From Cenococcum geophilum 1.58 (lineage: Eukaryota > Ascomycota > Dothideomycetes > Gloniales > Gloniaceae), in contig KV748179.1 in assembly GCA_001692895.1 (NCBI GenBank), forward strand, positions 1,984,001-2,048,000: 64,000 nt of DNA, read 5' to 3'. Shown piece after piece: positions 26,101 through 38,151 of the stretch (its first letter is position 1; each line of letters begins with the position of its first letter). The notes below the pieces were generated by a model. The model worked only from the letters and a program-made list of their open reading frames with translations, did not search any database and had not been told where the DNA came from. The position numbers were made by a program, and so were the translations under genes.

Positions 26101-27985
26101 TCTAGGCTAGCTCTAAATTTAATATATAAAGTGTAATTATAAAACTAAAAAAACTTAAATTCCTATATAGTATAGAAGGTGCAAAAGTGTTAGAAATAGA
26201 AGAGGTATTTTGGTAGAAAATGGTCGAATAGAGAGAATATAGTTCTCCTATTGGGAAAAAAACTAGTATAAATAGCTAGTAGCTCCTTAAGCAGCTACTT
26301 TACATACTGTAATGTAGTAATAACGTCTGGGTTACTTTTATAGAAGGATAGATTTAATAAGGATTTTTTAGATAATAAAAAAAAATAAACGTCTAGTCTA
26401 ATACTATACTAACGTAGTTAAAAATCCTATTAAAAGTATCTTAGATTAGAATAAGGAGGAAATTCTTTATAATAACGTGAAGTTTAAGACGCTTTTAGCT
26501 ATCATAGTAAATTTTTTATTAGTACTAATTTCTTATTTATTAGGGCGGTATATATACCAGTAAGTAGTAAAACACTCTATCTTTTTACCTCTTAATAGCA
26601 GTACGCTTAACTAGAACTCTAAGCTAATACTTATTTTAGGCCTTAGTTACTAAATATAGCAAGGATATTATTATATGCCTCCCTAGAGAAACACTACTAA
26701 AGTAAAAAGACTATATAATCTATAACTTATAAAAGCAGCTAAACGGACTGTAAATTCTTTTATTATTTCTAAAGGCTATTATAGAGGGTGTTACTATTAA
26801 CGGCTTCCTATATTAAAAGTGGAATTCTAAATAAGCTTAAGTTTAAGAAGAATGTAGATATAAATAAGCCCGGAAATTTAAAGAAGTAGCTAATATAAAT
26901 ATTATAGATTATAGTAGCGATATGTTTTTAATCCTTTTAGCGCGGAATTGGGTAATATACTAGGTAGTTTACCGTAAATTCTTTTCTAGTGGAAGAAGTA
27001 TAATAGACTATTATTTTTAGAATTAGGCAATATAGTAGGCAGTATTCCGCAGTCTTATAGTTAGTAAAAGGCAAAAATTAGATTTTTTTTTATATTATAG
27101 AATTAAGCAATGTATTTAGCGATATGTAGCAGTTTTACGGCTAATGGAAGGCATATACTAAGTTGTTTTTTATAAAACTAGGCGATATATTAGTAATATA
27201 CCGTAATTCTTTTATTAATAAGAGAAGGTACTATTTTACTATTTAAGGAACCGGGTAATGCGCGGGTAATATATCGCAGTGCTCCGTTAATAAAAGAAGC
27301 CGCTAGCTTATAATGTATACGAGCTAATATTTAAAATACTCTGCTTAAGAGGAGCCTACTAGCTTACAATATAGGAACCTAGCAATGCACGATTAGGTAT
27401 ATTATAGTGCTCTATTAATAAGCAGCGCCTATTAGTTTGCTATTTAAGGACTTAAGTAATACGCTAGGCTATATATTGTGGTGCTTTATTAATATAGTAA
27501 GTCTGCTAGCTTACAATATAAAAGCTAGGCAATATACGAGCTAATATATTAAAATACTCTACTAATAGGCGATGCCTGCTAGCTTGTAATTTAAAGAATT
27601 AGGTAATATACCTAGTAATATACGGCAACTTTATACTTAGTAATAAAAGTTTACTAGCTTACCGCTTAAGGAACTAGGCGGTGTGCTAGGCAATATACGG
27701 CAATTTCGCGCTTAGTAATAGAAGTTTACTAGCTTACCGCTTAAGGAACTAGGCGGTGTACTAGGCAATATATAGTAATTTCGCGTTTAGTAATAGAAGT
27801 TTACTAGTTTACCGCTTAAGGAACTAGGCAATATGCTAGGTAATATACAGCAATTTCTTACTTAGTAATAGAAGTTTACTAGCTTACCGCTTAAGAAACT
27901 AGGCGTATACTAGGCAAAATACGGCAATTTTGCGCTTAGTGATTAAAGTCTACTAGTTTACTCTTTAAGGCAATAATTTTATTAG
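23195..27985 (+). repeat. Unclassified 4.8-kb dispersed repeat, copy A
   Basis: From CTCTTTACCTCTACTACC at 23,197 to about 27,985 this sequence matches the block at 33,005-37,965 along its whole length, with many transitions. The plus strand carries a long frame with stops mainly TAG/TAA (for example around 24,960-25,900). No reverse-transcriptase, integrase or DDE motif was recognised, and no LTR or terminal inverted repeat was found in both copies. The 3' kilobase is a 75-bp tandem array. Confidence 0.75.
26930..27975 (+). repeat. 75-bp tandem repeat array of copy A, about 14 units
   Basis: Units contain CCGCTTAAGGAACTAGGC and AATATACGGCAATTT. The last four (from 27,661, 27,736, 27,811 and 27,886) are nearly identical; earlier ones are diverged. 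Seventy-five bases is 25 codons, so the array keeps a reading frame. Confidence 0.85.
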
Positions 27986-28744
27986 ATTAGAGCTTCTGGC
28001 TAGAGTTATAATTAATATAAACTTTAGATCTAACCATTTAATTAATAGAGTAGAGTAAATATAAAGTTAATATAGCTCTTAGAGCTCTAGATTTATACCT
28101 AATTTAAAATATAGCTAAGGAAGAATAGATTACTAGTAACTCCGTGCTTAATATAAGGCTAATTAGTAACTCCTAAAGCTCTGCTACTAACTCGGTGTCT
28201 ATTAAGGGGCGTATTAGCCATAGAATTTAGAACACCCGCTTATTCTATTGCTGTTCTCTTTATACTAGTACACGGCTCGTTTTAGATATATACCCTAATC
28301 GCGATACTATAGTCGCGTTTACATGCCTTATATGATATTATTATCTTAACCTTTTAATCGCGATAAGCTTGTTTCTGGGGGGTTCGTATAGGAGGTGGGT
28401 AAAGACGTAGGAAACGCCGATCGTAGAGAGGACGTTAGTTAAAGAGGAGGCTCTATTACTATACTAAAGTAGGGAGTCGCGATAGAGGCCTAGTAGTAAA
28501 GAGGGGCTCTTTTAAATTGTTTACTAACGTTAATTACGCATTAATATGCGAAGTTAAATCTAGAACCTTATTCTGAAGCCTTACTAAATAATTAACTTAA
28601 TTACAGATTTAAATAAGCTATAGTAGTAGCCGCCACTAATTATAAAANNGGTNATACTAAAAGGCGTATAGATNNAANAGTTATAATATANAGGCGANTT
28701 GNAACNAAATAGTAAGGAGCTTTAAGCTCTATATCCCTTTGTCT
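27986..28744. other. AT-rich stretch with ambiguous bases
   Basis: No gene or repeat recognised. Ten undetermined bases occur between 28,648 and 28,706. A short less-mutated segment around 28,370-28,500 (CGATCGTAGAGAGGACG) does not match anything else in the window. Confidence 0.4.
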
Positions 28745-30090
28745 GGTAAAAGAGACTTTTTATATTAGGCGCTTTAGGCGCTCCTACTTGGGTTAGCATA
28801 CTACGGGCACCCTAGCTAGCGTGATTTTATTAGCAAGCCTTACTAAAACGCGTTAACTTGCGATGCCGATAAAATGCTATAGAAGGCCACCACCTATATA
28901 TATATTTGAGGAAGTTAGGCAAAATGTTGTAATATATAATATTATAACTATAGGTTTCTGCCCTTCCTCTATTAACTAGCTGCCGATTATATAGAATAAT
29001 CCTCTATTAAAGTCTTCCCCTAAATTACTACTACCTATCCGCTTTATACGCATTCTTAACGTTAATAAGGATAAGCTTCCCTTTTAGATCTTACTACTAG
29101 ACACTATCTATTTATCTATTACCTACTCTCTATATTAAAACCAATTTCCCCTTAACTTAACTACACACTAGCCCTTAACCTATTTTTAAAGTAAACGTTA
29201 TAATAGTATATATACTAATAAGAAGTTATAGATATCTTACGCTAATTAGTTATTACCAGATAAATAAAAACCCTAGGTATATAACTACCCCAGCTAAGCG
29301 CACTAAGCGTCCCTATATTAAAAAGGCGTTACTAAAGAATAGAGATAGGACTACTAAGCTAGCTCTAAAGCCATAAAAGAAGAAAGCGGCAAATAGTTAC
29401 TAGAAGGAGATTAGAGGGTTTCTAATTAAGTAGGAGAAGAATAGTAAGGTAGCTAAAGCTATAAAGACAGCTTAGCTACCTATTAAGAAGCCTCTGCTAA
29501 CCCATTTTATCCTACTAGCCACTAAAAATGCCGCTATACGTGGTCTAGAGAAAACTAAGTTAAATAAAAATAGCGCCGCAAAGATTGCTATTATAGAAAC
29601 TAGAAAACCATAAAGAGGGATCTCTTTAATATTGTAAGTTAGACGATTAGTTATATAAAGGAGGGATAGGATGCTTTGCAAACTGTGTTACCCGCTAATT
29701 ACTAAAATAGAGAGTTTAAAGACGGAAATTGAGGAACTTTAAAAAGCTAAGAAGGCTTAAAATATATCTATTATTAATCTAATCCGGGACGCCTAAGTAA
29801 TAAAGTAGGATTATCTCTAAGGTTATAAAACTATATTCGCAATTAACCAAAGCGCATAATATAAATTAAAGAAAGGTAATATTTTAAGAGCTTTTAGTAA
29901 AGAACTAGCTTAAGGTTATAAGGGAGGACGTACTATATACGCTAAATAAGGTGTATTAAGTGCTATAAGTGGTTAAACGGTTTAACTAGCGGCTGTTTAA
30001 TATAGAGGATTAATTAAAGGCGGTATAGGAGGGCTTAAAGGAGGCTATAGTAAATGCTTAATTAGCTTTACCTAGTCTCCTATTAAAAAA
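28745..30090 (+). repeat. Dispersed repeat D, copy 1
   Basis: 28,745-29,082 matches the reverse complement of about 49,556-49,870, sharing TTGGGTTAGCAT and CCTCTATTAACTAGCTGC. 29,893-30,090 matches the reverse complement of 43,375-43,577. The copy-2 halves are separated by the copia element, so both pieces belong to one repeat. The class is unknown. Confidence 0.7.
29265..30090 (+). pseudogene. RIP-degraded basic/coiled-coil frame in repeat D
   Basis: A plus-strand frame broken by TAG/TAA starts with a Lys/Arg-rich part (KRTKRPYIKKALLKNRDR) and continues through CKLCYP into a coiled-coil-like stretch (KIESLKTEIEEL). Its last 200 bp are conserved in copy 2 with the same frame. No family was recognised. 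A minus-strand open frame at 29,472-29,681 is a shadow. Confidence 0.45.
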
Positions 30091-30567
30091 CAATTAAAAA
30101 TAATACATAAATTCTATACTTAGCTAAGTTATTACCTTTTTATATTAGTAGTCTAGGCAGGATTTATAAGGTTTAATAAACTAATAAGTTAGTTTAGTTT
30201 TTAAATCTTAAAGATTATAACTATATAAGACTTATACTACCTAAGGCAATCTACCGCAAAATGCCGCTAGACTCGGCATTCTGCGTATTTATTAGAACTT
30301 CTTAATTTACCTTACTATTAATAAGCATTAGATGACGGTAATTTGCCTATATTAGGAAAAAAAAATTTAGGCTCGTTGTTGCGGTTTGCGGCAATTTGCT
30401 GCAAACTGTACGGTCGCGGTAGGTGGATATAGTTGATAGCGATTTGCGTAAACTGGGTATTTTGTAACAAAATCGCAGCTCCCAATAGCAAACTGCTGCA
30501 TTTTATAATAAAATTACAGCTCCCGATAGTAAATTGTAGTAAAATACTACCCTATAAATAAATAGCG

Positions 30568-30660
30568 CGTAAATTGTATAAACTGTATAAACCGTATAAA
30601 CTATACAAACTGTATAAACTGTATAAACTATATAAACTATATAAACCGTATAAATTAAAA
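30568..30660 (+). repeat. 10-bp tandem repeat
   Basis: About nine copies of TATAAACYRT (for example GTATAAACCG and GTATAAACTG), differing by transitions. Confidence 0.8.
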
Positions 30661-30887
30661 CTATATAAATTATAATTATATTATAACCAAATTATTATAT
30701 ATTCCTATAGATTGCTATAATATACTTTTAAATATATTTATATTATAACTATATAAATTATAGAGCTATCCGCCTAGGCGTTAAGCAACTAAAATAAAAG
30801 GGAAGCCTCTTGCAGAGGCTCTAAATTGTTAATTAGTGGCATTCCTAATGATTTGCTAATTGTATACTGATTTCCTAACTAGGCCTA

Positions 30888-31150
30888 GTGCCTACCTGCC
30901 TACCTACCTACCTACCTATCTACCTACCTACCTACCTACCTACCTACCTACCTACCCGTCTATTTGTCCGTCTATCTATCTATCTATCTATTTATACTTA
31001 CCTATTTATACCTACCTATCTATGCCTACCTATCTATGCCTACCTGTCTATGCCTACCTATTTATGCCTACCTATCTATACCTACCTATCTATGCCTACC
31101 TATCTATGCCTACCTATTTATATCTACCTATCTATGCCTACCTATCTATA
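30888..31150 (+). repeat. CTAC-type microsatellite
   Basis: Near-perfect (CTAC)n at the start becomes interrupted CTAC/CTAT runs (CTATCTATGCCTACC). The three overlapping open frames of 66-99 codons here are repeat artefacts. The reverse complement of this array occurs at 50,940-51,190. Confidence 0.95.
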
Positions 31151-31239
31151 TTACCTTAATTTAATTAATTAATTAAATTGTTTATAGTGTTTGCTAGCTG
31201 GTTATTTAAATGGTTATTGTCTAGCTTTAATAGCGGTTG

Positions 31240-31560
31240 TGTGGCTCTGGCGAGGTCGTGTAGTTCTAGCGATGGTTGTGTAGCTTTGGCGACGGTTTAA
31301 CTCTAGCGACGGTTATCTAGCTCTAACGACGGTTATTTAGCGACAGTGACGGTCGTCTGGCGACGGCAACGGCCGTCTAGTTCTGGCGACGGTTATTTAG
31401 CTCTGGCGACGGTCGTCTGGCTCTAACAACGATTGTTTAGCTCTAACGACAATTGTCTGGCGACGGCGGCGGTCGTTTGGTTCTGGGGACGGTCGTCTAG
31501 CGACGGTAACGGTCGTTTAGTTCTGGCAACAGTTGTTTAGTTCTGGTGACGGTTATCTAC
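31240..31560 (+). repeat. GC-richer minisatellite of about 21 bp
   Basis: About 14 units of the type TCTGGCGACGGTCGTTTAG, some shortened to CGACGGCAACGG. Four RIP-altered units of the same kind, inverted, are at about 50,640-50,710. Confidence 0.85.
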
Positions 31561-31718
31561 TAGCTGTTGTTCTAGTGTCTCCTTAGGTAGGGAGGATATA
31601 AGGAAGGAAGGGTAAAAAATAAGGTAGCTACCTAGGTGTATATAGGGGGTATACTTGGTAAAGGCATGTGTAGAGGCTATTAGGAATATAGCAGGGACCT
31701 AATACAGAGCTTTATGTA

Positions 31719-32750
31719 GTGCCTATATATAGAGCTTCGCGTAGAGCCTTGTGTAGAGCCTCTATATATAAAGCTTTATATAGAGCTTTATATAGAGCTT
31801 TATATAGAGCTTTATATAGAGCTTTATATAGAGCCTTTATACATAGAGCCTTGTATAAAGCTTTATATAGAGCTTTATATAAAGCCTTTATACGTAGAGC
31901 TTTGTGTAGAGTAGGTAGAGCCTTATATAAAGCTTTATATAGAGCTTTATATAGGGCTTTATATAGGGCTTTGTATAAAGCTTTATATAGAGCTTTATAT
32001 AGAGCTTTGTATAAAGCTTCGTGCAGAGCCTTATATAGAGCCTTTATACGCAGAGCTTCGTATAGAGCTTCGTATAGAACTTCGTGTAGAACTTCGTATA
32101 GAACTTCGTGTAGAACTTTATATAGAACTTTGTGTAGAACTTTATGTAGAACTTTATATAGAACTTTATACAGAGCTTTGTACAGAGCTTTATGCAGAGC
32201 TTTATACAGAGCTTTATACAGAGCTTCGTACAGAGCTTTATGTAAAACTTCGTGTAAAACTTCGTGTAGAACTTCGTATAAAACTTCGTGCAGAGCTTTG
32301 TACAGAGCTTTATATAGAGCTTCGTGCAGAGCTTTATGCAGAGCTTTGTGCAGAGCTTCGTGTAAAGCTTCGTGTAGAGCTTCGTATAGAGCTTTGTGCA
32401 GAGCTTCGTGTAGAGCTTTATATAGAACTTCGTATAGAACTTTATGTAGAGCTTCGTGTAGAGTCTTAGTAGAGCTTTATATAGAGCTTTGTATAGAGCC
32501 TTGTGCAGAGCCTAGTAGAGCTTTATATAGAGCTTTGTGCAGAGCCTTGTATAGAGCTAGTAGAGCTTTATACGGAGCTTTGTATAGAGCTTTGTATAGA
32601 GCTTCGTATAGAGCTTATATAGAGCTTTATATAGAGCTTCTTATAAAGCTTTATATAGAGCTTCTTACAGAGCTTCGTGTAGAGCCTTAGTAGAGCTTTA
32701 TGTAGAGCTTCGTGTAGAGCCTTAGTAGAGCTTTACGCGGAGCTTTGTGG
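31719..32750 (+). repeat. 12-bp minisatellite, about 80 units
   Basis: The unit is TATAGAGCTTTA with variants CGTGCAGAGCTT and TGTAGAACTTCG. Because 12 is a multiple of three, a 323-codon frame of Tyr-Arg-Ala-Leu-like tetrapeptides stays open (31,719-32,690). It is the longest open frame in the left 54 kb. I treat it as satellite, not a gene, because it has no non-repeat flank and no coding signal beyond being open. Confidence 0.9.
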
Positions 32751-33004
32751 TATTTTTATTATAGCCAATAATTAGGGTCTGCTTAAGTCGCGATTTTAGC
32801 AATTTTAGTAATTTGCAGCAACTTACACAAGCTACTTGCGTATTTATAGCAAATTGCTGCAAATTGCCGCAAATTGCCAAAATCGCGACTTACGTAGGTT
32901 TTGCAGACCCCGATTTTCGCTTACGACAACGTGCCCAAAAAAAATTTTCCTAATGTACTAGCGTTACTATAGAAGTACTTAACTTTAATATCCACTTCGC
33001 CTAA

Positions 33005-36000
33005 CTTTTTACCTCTACTACCTTAACTAACTCTTATACGGCACCTCTACGCGATATTAATTAGTTAATTAATTAGTTTAACCGCTAATTGCTACTTTAA
33101 GCTGTGACTTATACCCTAGAACTACGGCAATCTACCTAGTTAATTAATTCTTATAATTGGTTTATCTTACCCACCTACTTTAGACTTGTACCTTTACTAA
33201 ATACTAACTAAATTCTTCCGCTCTTATATAGTAACGCTTTACTTCTCTTTTATTCCATCTTAGTATCTTTACGTATTACTATAAAGAACTCGGATATTAT
33301 AAATAGATAGGAAATTAATGCTTATCGCCTTAAGGAAATTAAAAAGACAATTTTAGATGGTATAGTAGAGGCTAGGCTTAATAAAGACGCGTTTTATACT
33401 GCTAAAGATAAAGTACTGCGCAATAACTTTATCTAAAAGGTTCTTAGCAACTTACCTAAGAGAAAAGGTGTTTTAGAAAGCTGGTCCAAAGATACTATTA
33501 TTACTTTAATAATATCTTAGAGAACTAATGTTATAAAATAGCAAAATAAGTTAGAACCTAAAAGTTAGACTTAAACTAAATTTAAACCTATAATAACGCT
33601 AGCGCCTATATTTGCTCCTAAGCAAATCTTAGAATCACTAGGCCCTATATTATTAGGTAAGCCGCTTTTACTTAAAAATATAACCTTCTAATTTTAAAGA
33701 ATTAACTTAACCACCTAAAACACTATAGAGCTTTATATAATCTATAATATTATAAAAGCTAACATAGAAACTTTAATAATTAAAGAAATTAGTTTTTCGC
33801 TATTTTAAGAGGTTATAGTATTAGTAGGGTTTAACTCGGATAAGGATTAAATTATATAGGTCGATATTAAATCCTATAAGGAGGCTTACATTGCCTAGTA
33901 AGGGGTATTATAAGCCGCATTTTAGTAATATATACTATACCATAGAAGTAAAGTAGAATTTATACTTAAGAGTACTAATTATAAGTTCTTTTAACAACAT
34001 CTAGCTATCTATATACTAACAATTGCAGCTAAGTATTTAATTATAGAAATACTATATTAAATACTATATAAGTAGAGTATAACCCCTCCTAGCATTGCTA
34101 ATACCCCAATTCGCTAGTTTTTACGCGGTAAGCCTATATATAAGAAACGGCGGAAGATTGCGTCTAAGCAGACCCGCAAGCACTTAGAGTACTTAGATAA
34201 TAAGTTTATTAATAAAGACACTAAAAGTAAGAGCGATGCTTTATTAACCTTATTAGCGTATAGCAGCATTCTAAGTTTATTAGGTTGGAAGAAACGTAGT
34301 TATAAAAGGGAGTAACCTACTAGAGTATCTAAAGGTAAATTACGGCAAGCTACTAAGGATGGCCGCGGTAGTCTAGCTATTTAGCCTATAGGGGGTCCCG
34401 ACAGTATAGAGGAAAATAAAGATAATTATAATGCTCTCTAAAGCGTAACCGCTCTAGATCCTAAACTAGCTTAACTATAGGTTGTAACCGTAGACAATCT
34501 AGCTGGTAATACTATATAGGTTTCTGTAGAAGACAATAACCTAGAAAAAGAGGCCCTTAAAGATATAATAAACGAAGCCGATAGGGAGGTAGAGGCTGCT
34601 AATTATATTAAGTAAAGGTATGGGTATATAAGCATATAGAGTATATCTTAAATTAGACTAACGTTAGCTTTTTTTAAATTTTAAGAAGCCGCTACGGCAA
34701 AAGTAGGCGGTAAGGTTAAGAGAATAGAGTAGTAGATATAAACGCTTAGCTAAGCTATAGGGGGTTTCTAAAGGGGCCCTCCTAGGGAATAATATGGTCC
34801 CCGTTCCTTATAGATAGGGTTTAAATCTAGAGTTTAGAGCGTTCCTATATTAGCTATATAGTATATCTAAGATATTCTACTAGGAATGTATAGAGCTAAA
34901 TAGTAGGGTTTTTATAGATGGTATAGGGACCAGTAAAATAGTAACCGTATACTTAACTATTATCTTTAACTACTACTATGCTATAAACCTAGACGAAGTA
35001 GCTACTAATTAAGCGGCTAAAAATGCTACTTAATATCTACTGGAGGGCTACTAGGCTAATAACGTTAAGTATTCTAGCTAGAATAGAGTGCCTCTATTAT
35101 ACTTATACGTAAATTATAACGCTATATCTGTAATGCGCAAACAGTATAGTGCTAGCCTAGTTATTATAGTTCCACATATTATTACTGCCTGGAGAGATAA
35201 TTATATCTTATTGTTTAAAGACTTACTACTTATAACGCAAGCGTAGGCACCGCTAAGAGTTATAATATACTATTTAACGGCGGATATTTCTCTAGGTATA
35301 GAGCAGCCAACTTTAAATAAGTGGCTAGAAATAGGAACGTTAGGAAACTAGACCGCCTATAATGCTTTAAATACTCGCTAGGCTCTTATAGATAAAGCAA
35401 AAACCCCTTACCTATAGTTCTCCGATATTATCCTACTACTTAAAAAGGGCAATCTTTTAGTTAGTACCCCGGCTGCCTTAGCAATAAGATTTGTTATAAT
35501 TATAATATTTAAATGCCTAAAATAGCGTGTTATTAATAACTTTATAATTACTAGAAGCGTCTACCGCTTCTTATCTAACGGTAAGTAAGAGGATAAAGGT
35601 TAGCAGTTAGTTAAGACTATGTTTTTTAGTAGGGTTTTATAGGATAAGTTTTATAACAAGAAGAATAAAGAGACTATAATTAACCAATTTCTTAGTTTCT
35701 ATAAAAGTACTATACCGAAACGCCTTAGATTTTTTGTCTAGGCTATATTAGGGACTCTAATAAAGAATAGTGTTGTAAATATATATTAGTTTATTATAAG
35801 TGGCCTTTTAGATCTAGATTGGGCAAACGCCTAAGATAATAGCATTCTTAAAAAATGCTCGTCCGTTAAATTTAAAAAAAAAAATAGCGAAGCTATAGAG
35901 TTATTTTTTAAAATAAGGAAAGAGCAACCCTAAAGGGGTCTTATAGTCTACGATATATAAAGAATTAGTTTAAGTTAGCGGAGAAATACTTATAAACTTT

Positions 36001-37965
36001 AAAATTCGCCGTACCTTAAATACTATTGGCTTTAACAGAAGAAAATTAAAAGTTATTTTAGGCGAGCTCCGAATTTACTACCTAAACTATAAGTATGGAA
36101 CTATAGAAATTAAATTGCTATAGGGTATAGAAAGTATAATAGCGTTAGAAATAGAAGAGGCATTCTAGTAGAAAATGGTTAAATAAAAAGAAGATAGTTC
36201 TTTTAAGGGGAACTAACTAGTATAAATGGCCGGTACCTCCTTAAGCACCTACTTTACGTACTATATTGTAGTAATGACGCCTAGGTTACTTTTATAGAAG
36301 GATAGATATAATGAGGATCTGCTAGATAATAATAAAATTAACATATAAGCGAAATTTCACGCAAAATTAATTAAATCTCTTATTAGAAGCATCTTGGATA
36401 AGAATAAGGAGGAAATTCTTTACGGTAATATAAAGTTTAAGGCGCTTTTAGCTATCTGTAAAGAAGTTATATAATTAAAAAACGTTAGGGGGTATTATAG
36501 CAAGATTGTTATTAGTACTGATTTCCTAATTATTGGGGCGGTATATATAGCAGTAAGTAACAAAACACTCTATCTTTTTACCTCTTAATAGCAGCTTGCT
36601 TAACCAGAACTCTAAGTTAATACTTATTTTAGGCCTTAGTTACTAAATATAGCGAGAACGCTGTTATATCTCTCCCTAAAGGAACATTACTAAAGTAAAA
36701 GAACTATATTATCTATAACTTATAGAAGCAGCTAAGTGGAATATAGATTCTTTTATTATCTCTAAAGGCTATTATAGAGGGTATTACCTTTAATAAGGTA
36801 TACTTTATTATGCTTATAAAGCTTAATCCGTCCTTTAGCAAATAGGAATAGTTTATATACCGCATCTACTAAATTAGCCAAGAAAAACCTCTTATAATAG
36901 TATATATTTTATATAACACGGCTTCCTATATTAAGGTTAGAATTCTAAATAAGTATAAGTTTAAAAATACCGCTATAGGTAAGATACTAAACGTAAATAT
37001 AAATAAGCTAGGGAGTTTAAAGAAGCAGCTAGTAGTAGTGCTCTAGCGAGGTATTTTTAATATTTTAGCGCAGAATTAAGTAATATACTAGGCAATTTAC
37101 CGCAAAGTCTTGTCTAGTAGAAGAAGTATACTAGGCTGTTATTTTAAGAATTGGGTAATATAGTAGGCAATATGCCGCAGTCTTATGGCTAATGGAAGGC
37201 ATATACTAGGGTGTTTTTTTAATAGAGTAAGCAATGTTTCTTAGCAATATACTGCATTCTTACAGTTAATAGAAGTTATATTAGGTTGTTTTTTATAAAA
37301 TAGGGTGATATATTGGCAATATGCCGCAATTTTTGTATTAATAAGAGAAGTTTACTATCTTACTATATAAGAAACTGGGTAATAAGCGACTGGATATATT
37401 ATAGTACTTTAGTAATAAGTAATAACTGCTAGCTTGCTATTTAAGGACCTAAGTAATACGCTAGGTGATATATCGTAGCGCTCTGTTAATATAATAAGTC
37501 TACTAGCTTATAATGTAGGAACTAGGCAATATATAAGCTAATATATTAGAATACTCTACTAATAGGCAACGCCTGCTAGCTTATAATTTAAAGAATTAGG
37601 CAATATGCCTAGTAATATACAGCAACTTTATACTTAGTAGTGGAAGTCTACTAGCTTACCGCTTAAAGAACCGGGCAATGTGCTAGGTAATATATAGCAG
37701 TTTCGCGCTTAGTAATAGAAGTCTACTAGCTTACGGCTTAAGGAACTAGGCGATATACTAGGCAATATACGGTAGTTTTGTGCCTAATAACTAGAGTGTA
37801 CTAACTTGCCGCTTAAGGAACTAGGCAATATACCAGGCAATATACGGCAATTTTATGCTTAATAATAAAAGTCTGCTAACTTGCCGCTTAAAGAACTAGG
37901 AGTGTGCCTACTAATATACGGCAATTTTGTATTTAATAAGAGAGGTCTACCGGCCTGCCCCTACG
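33005..37965 (+). repeat. Unclassified 5-kb dispersed repeat, copy B
   Basis: This matches copy A from TTTTACCTCTACTACC onwards. A plus-strand frame at about 34,860-35,920 is fairly long between stops (for example YILLFKDLLLITQA and RSVYRFLSNGK) but was not recognised. Copy B is flanked by two copies of a 110-bp segment (32,840-32,953 and 38,036-38,145), parts of TIR elements that lie on either side. Confidence 0.75.
37070..37960 (+). repeat. 75-bp tandem repeat array of copy B, about 12 units
   Basis: Same unit as in copy A (CCGCTTAAGGAACTAGGC and AATATACGGCAATTT), more diverged. An open frame on the minus strand at 37,933-38,157 crosses its end and is not supported. Confidence 0.85.
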
Positions 37966-37982
37966 GTTACACTTCCTATACA

Positions 37983-38145
37983 TCAGGAAATTTTTTTTAG
38001 CTACGTTGTTGCGGCCGAAAATTAAGGTGTGTGTTTGTAGCAAATTGCTATAAATCGCCCGCAAATTGCCAAAATTGCGACTTACGTAGGTTTTGCAGAC
38101 CCCGATTTTCGCTTGCAACAACATAGCCAAAAAAAAAATTCCTAA
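37983..38145. mobile_element. 163-bp MITE with 38-bp TIRs
   Basis: The left end reads TCAGGAAATTTTTTTTAGC then TACGTTGTTGCGGCCGAAAA. The right end, reverse complemented, reads TTAGGAATTTTTTTTTTGGC then TATGTTGTTGCAAGCGAAAA. Flanking dinucleotides are CA and TA. It shares its right 110 bp with 32,840-32,953. Confidence 0.75.
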
Positions 38146-38151
38146 TATAAG

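Larger units (their letters stand above)
30352..32953. mobile_element. TIR-bounded block carrying three satellite arrays
   Basis: The left end (30,352-30,385) starts TTAGGAAAAAAAAATTTAGG and continues CTCGTTGTTGCGG. The right end (32,953 backwards) starts TTAGGAAAATTTTTTTTGG and continues GCACGTTGTCG. The same terminal sequence bounds the small MITE at 37,983-38,145. No transposase was seen inside. The target duplication looks like a dinucleotide (TA left, TG right), possibly altered by RIP. Whether the whole 2.6 kb moved as one unit is uncertain. Confidence 0.5.

Noticed and set aside
28648..28706. Scattered undetermined bases (also 45,640-45,666)
   Set aside because: Probably assembly ambiguity between repeat copies; they carry no biological signal.
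30860..31172. Three overlapping frames of Pro-Thr-Tyr-Leu repeats
   Set aside because: All come from the CTAC microsatellite and are open in three frames at once.
31719..32690. 323-codon open frame, the longest in the left 54 kb
   Set aside because: It consists of a 12-bp satellite whose period is a multiple of three, so staying open needs no selection. Codons vary as the satellite units do.
30352..38145. A CRISPR-like reading of the regular repeats
   Set aside because: The repeats are tandem without unique spacers, and the genome is eukaryotic.
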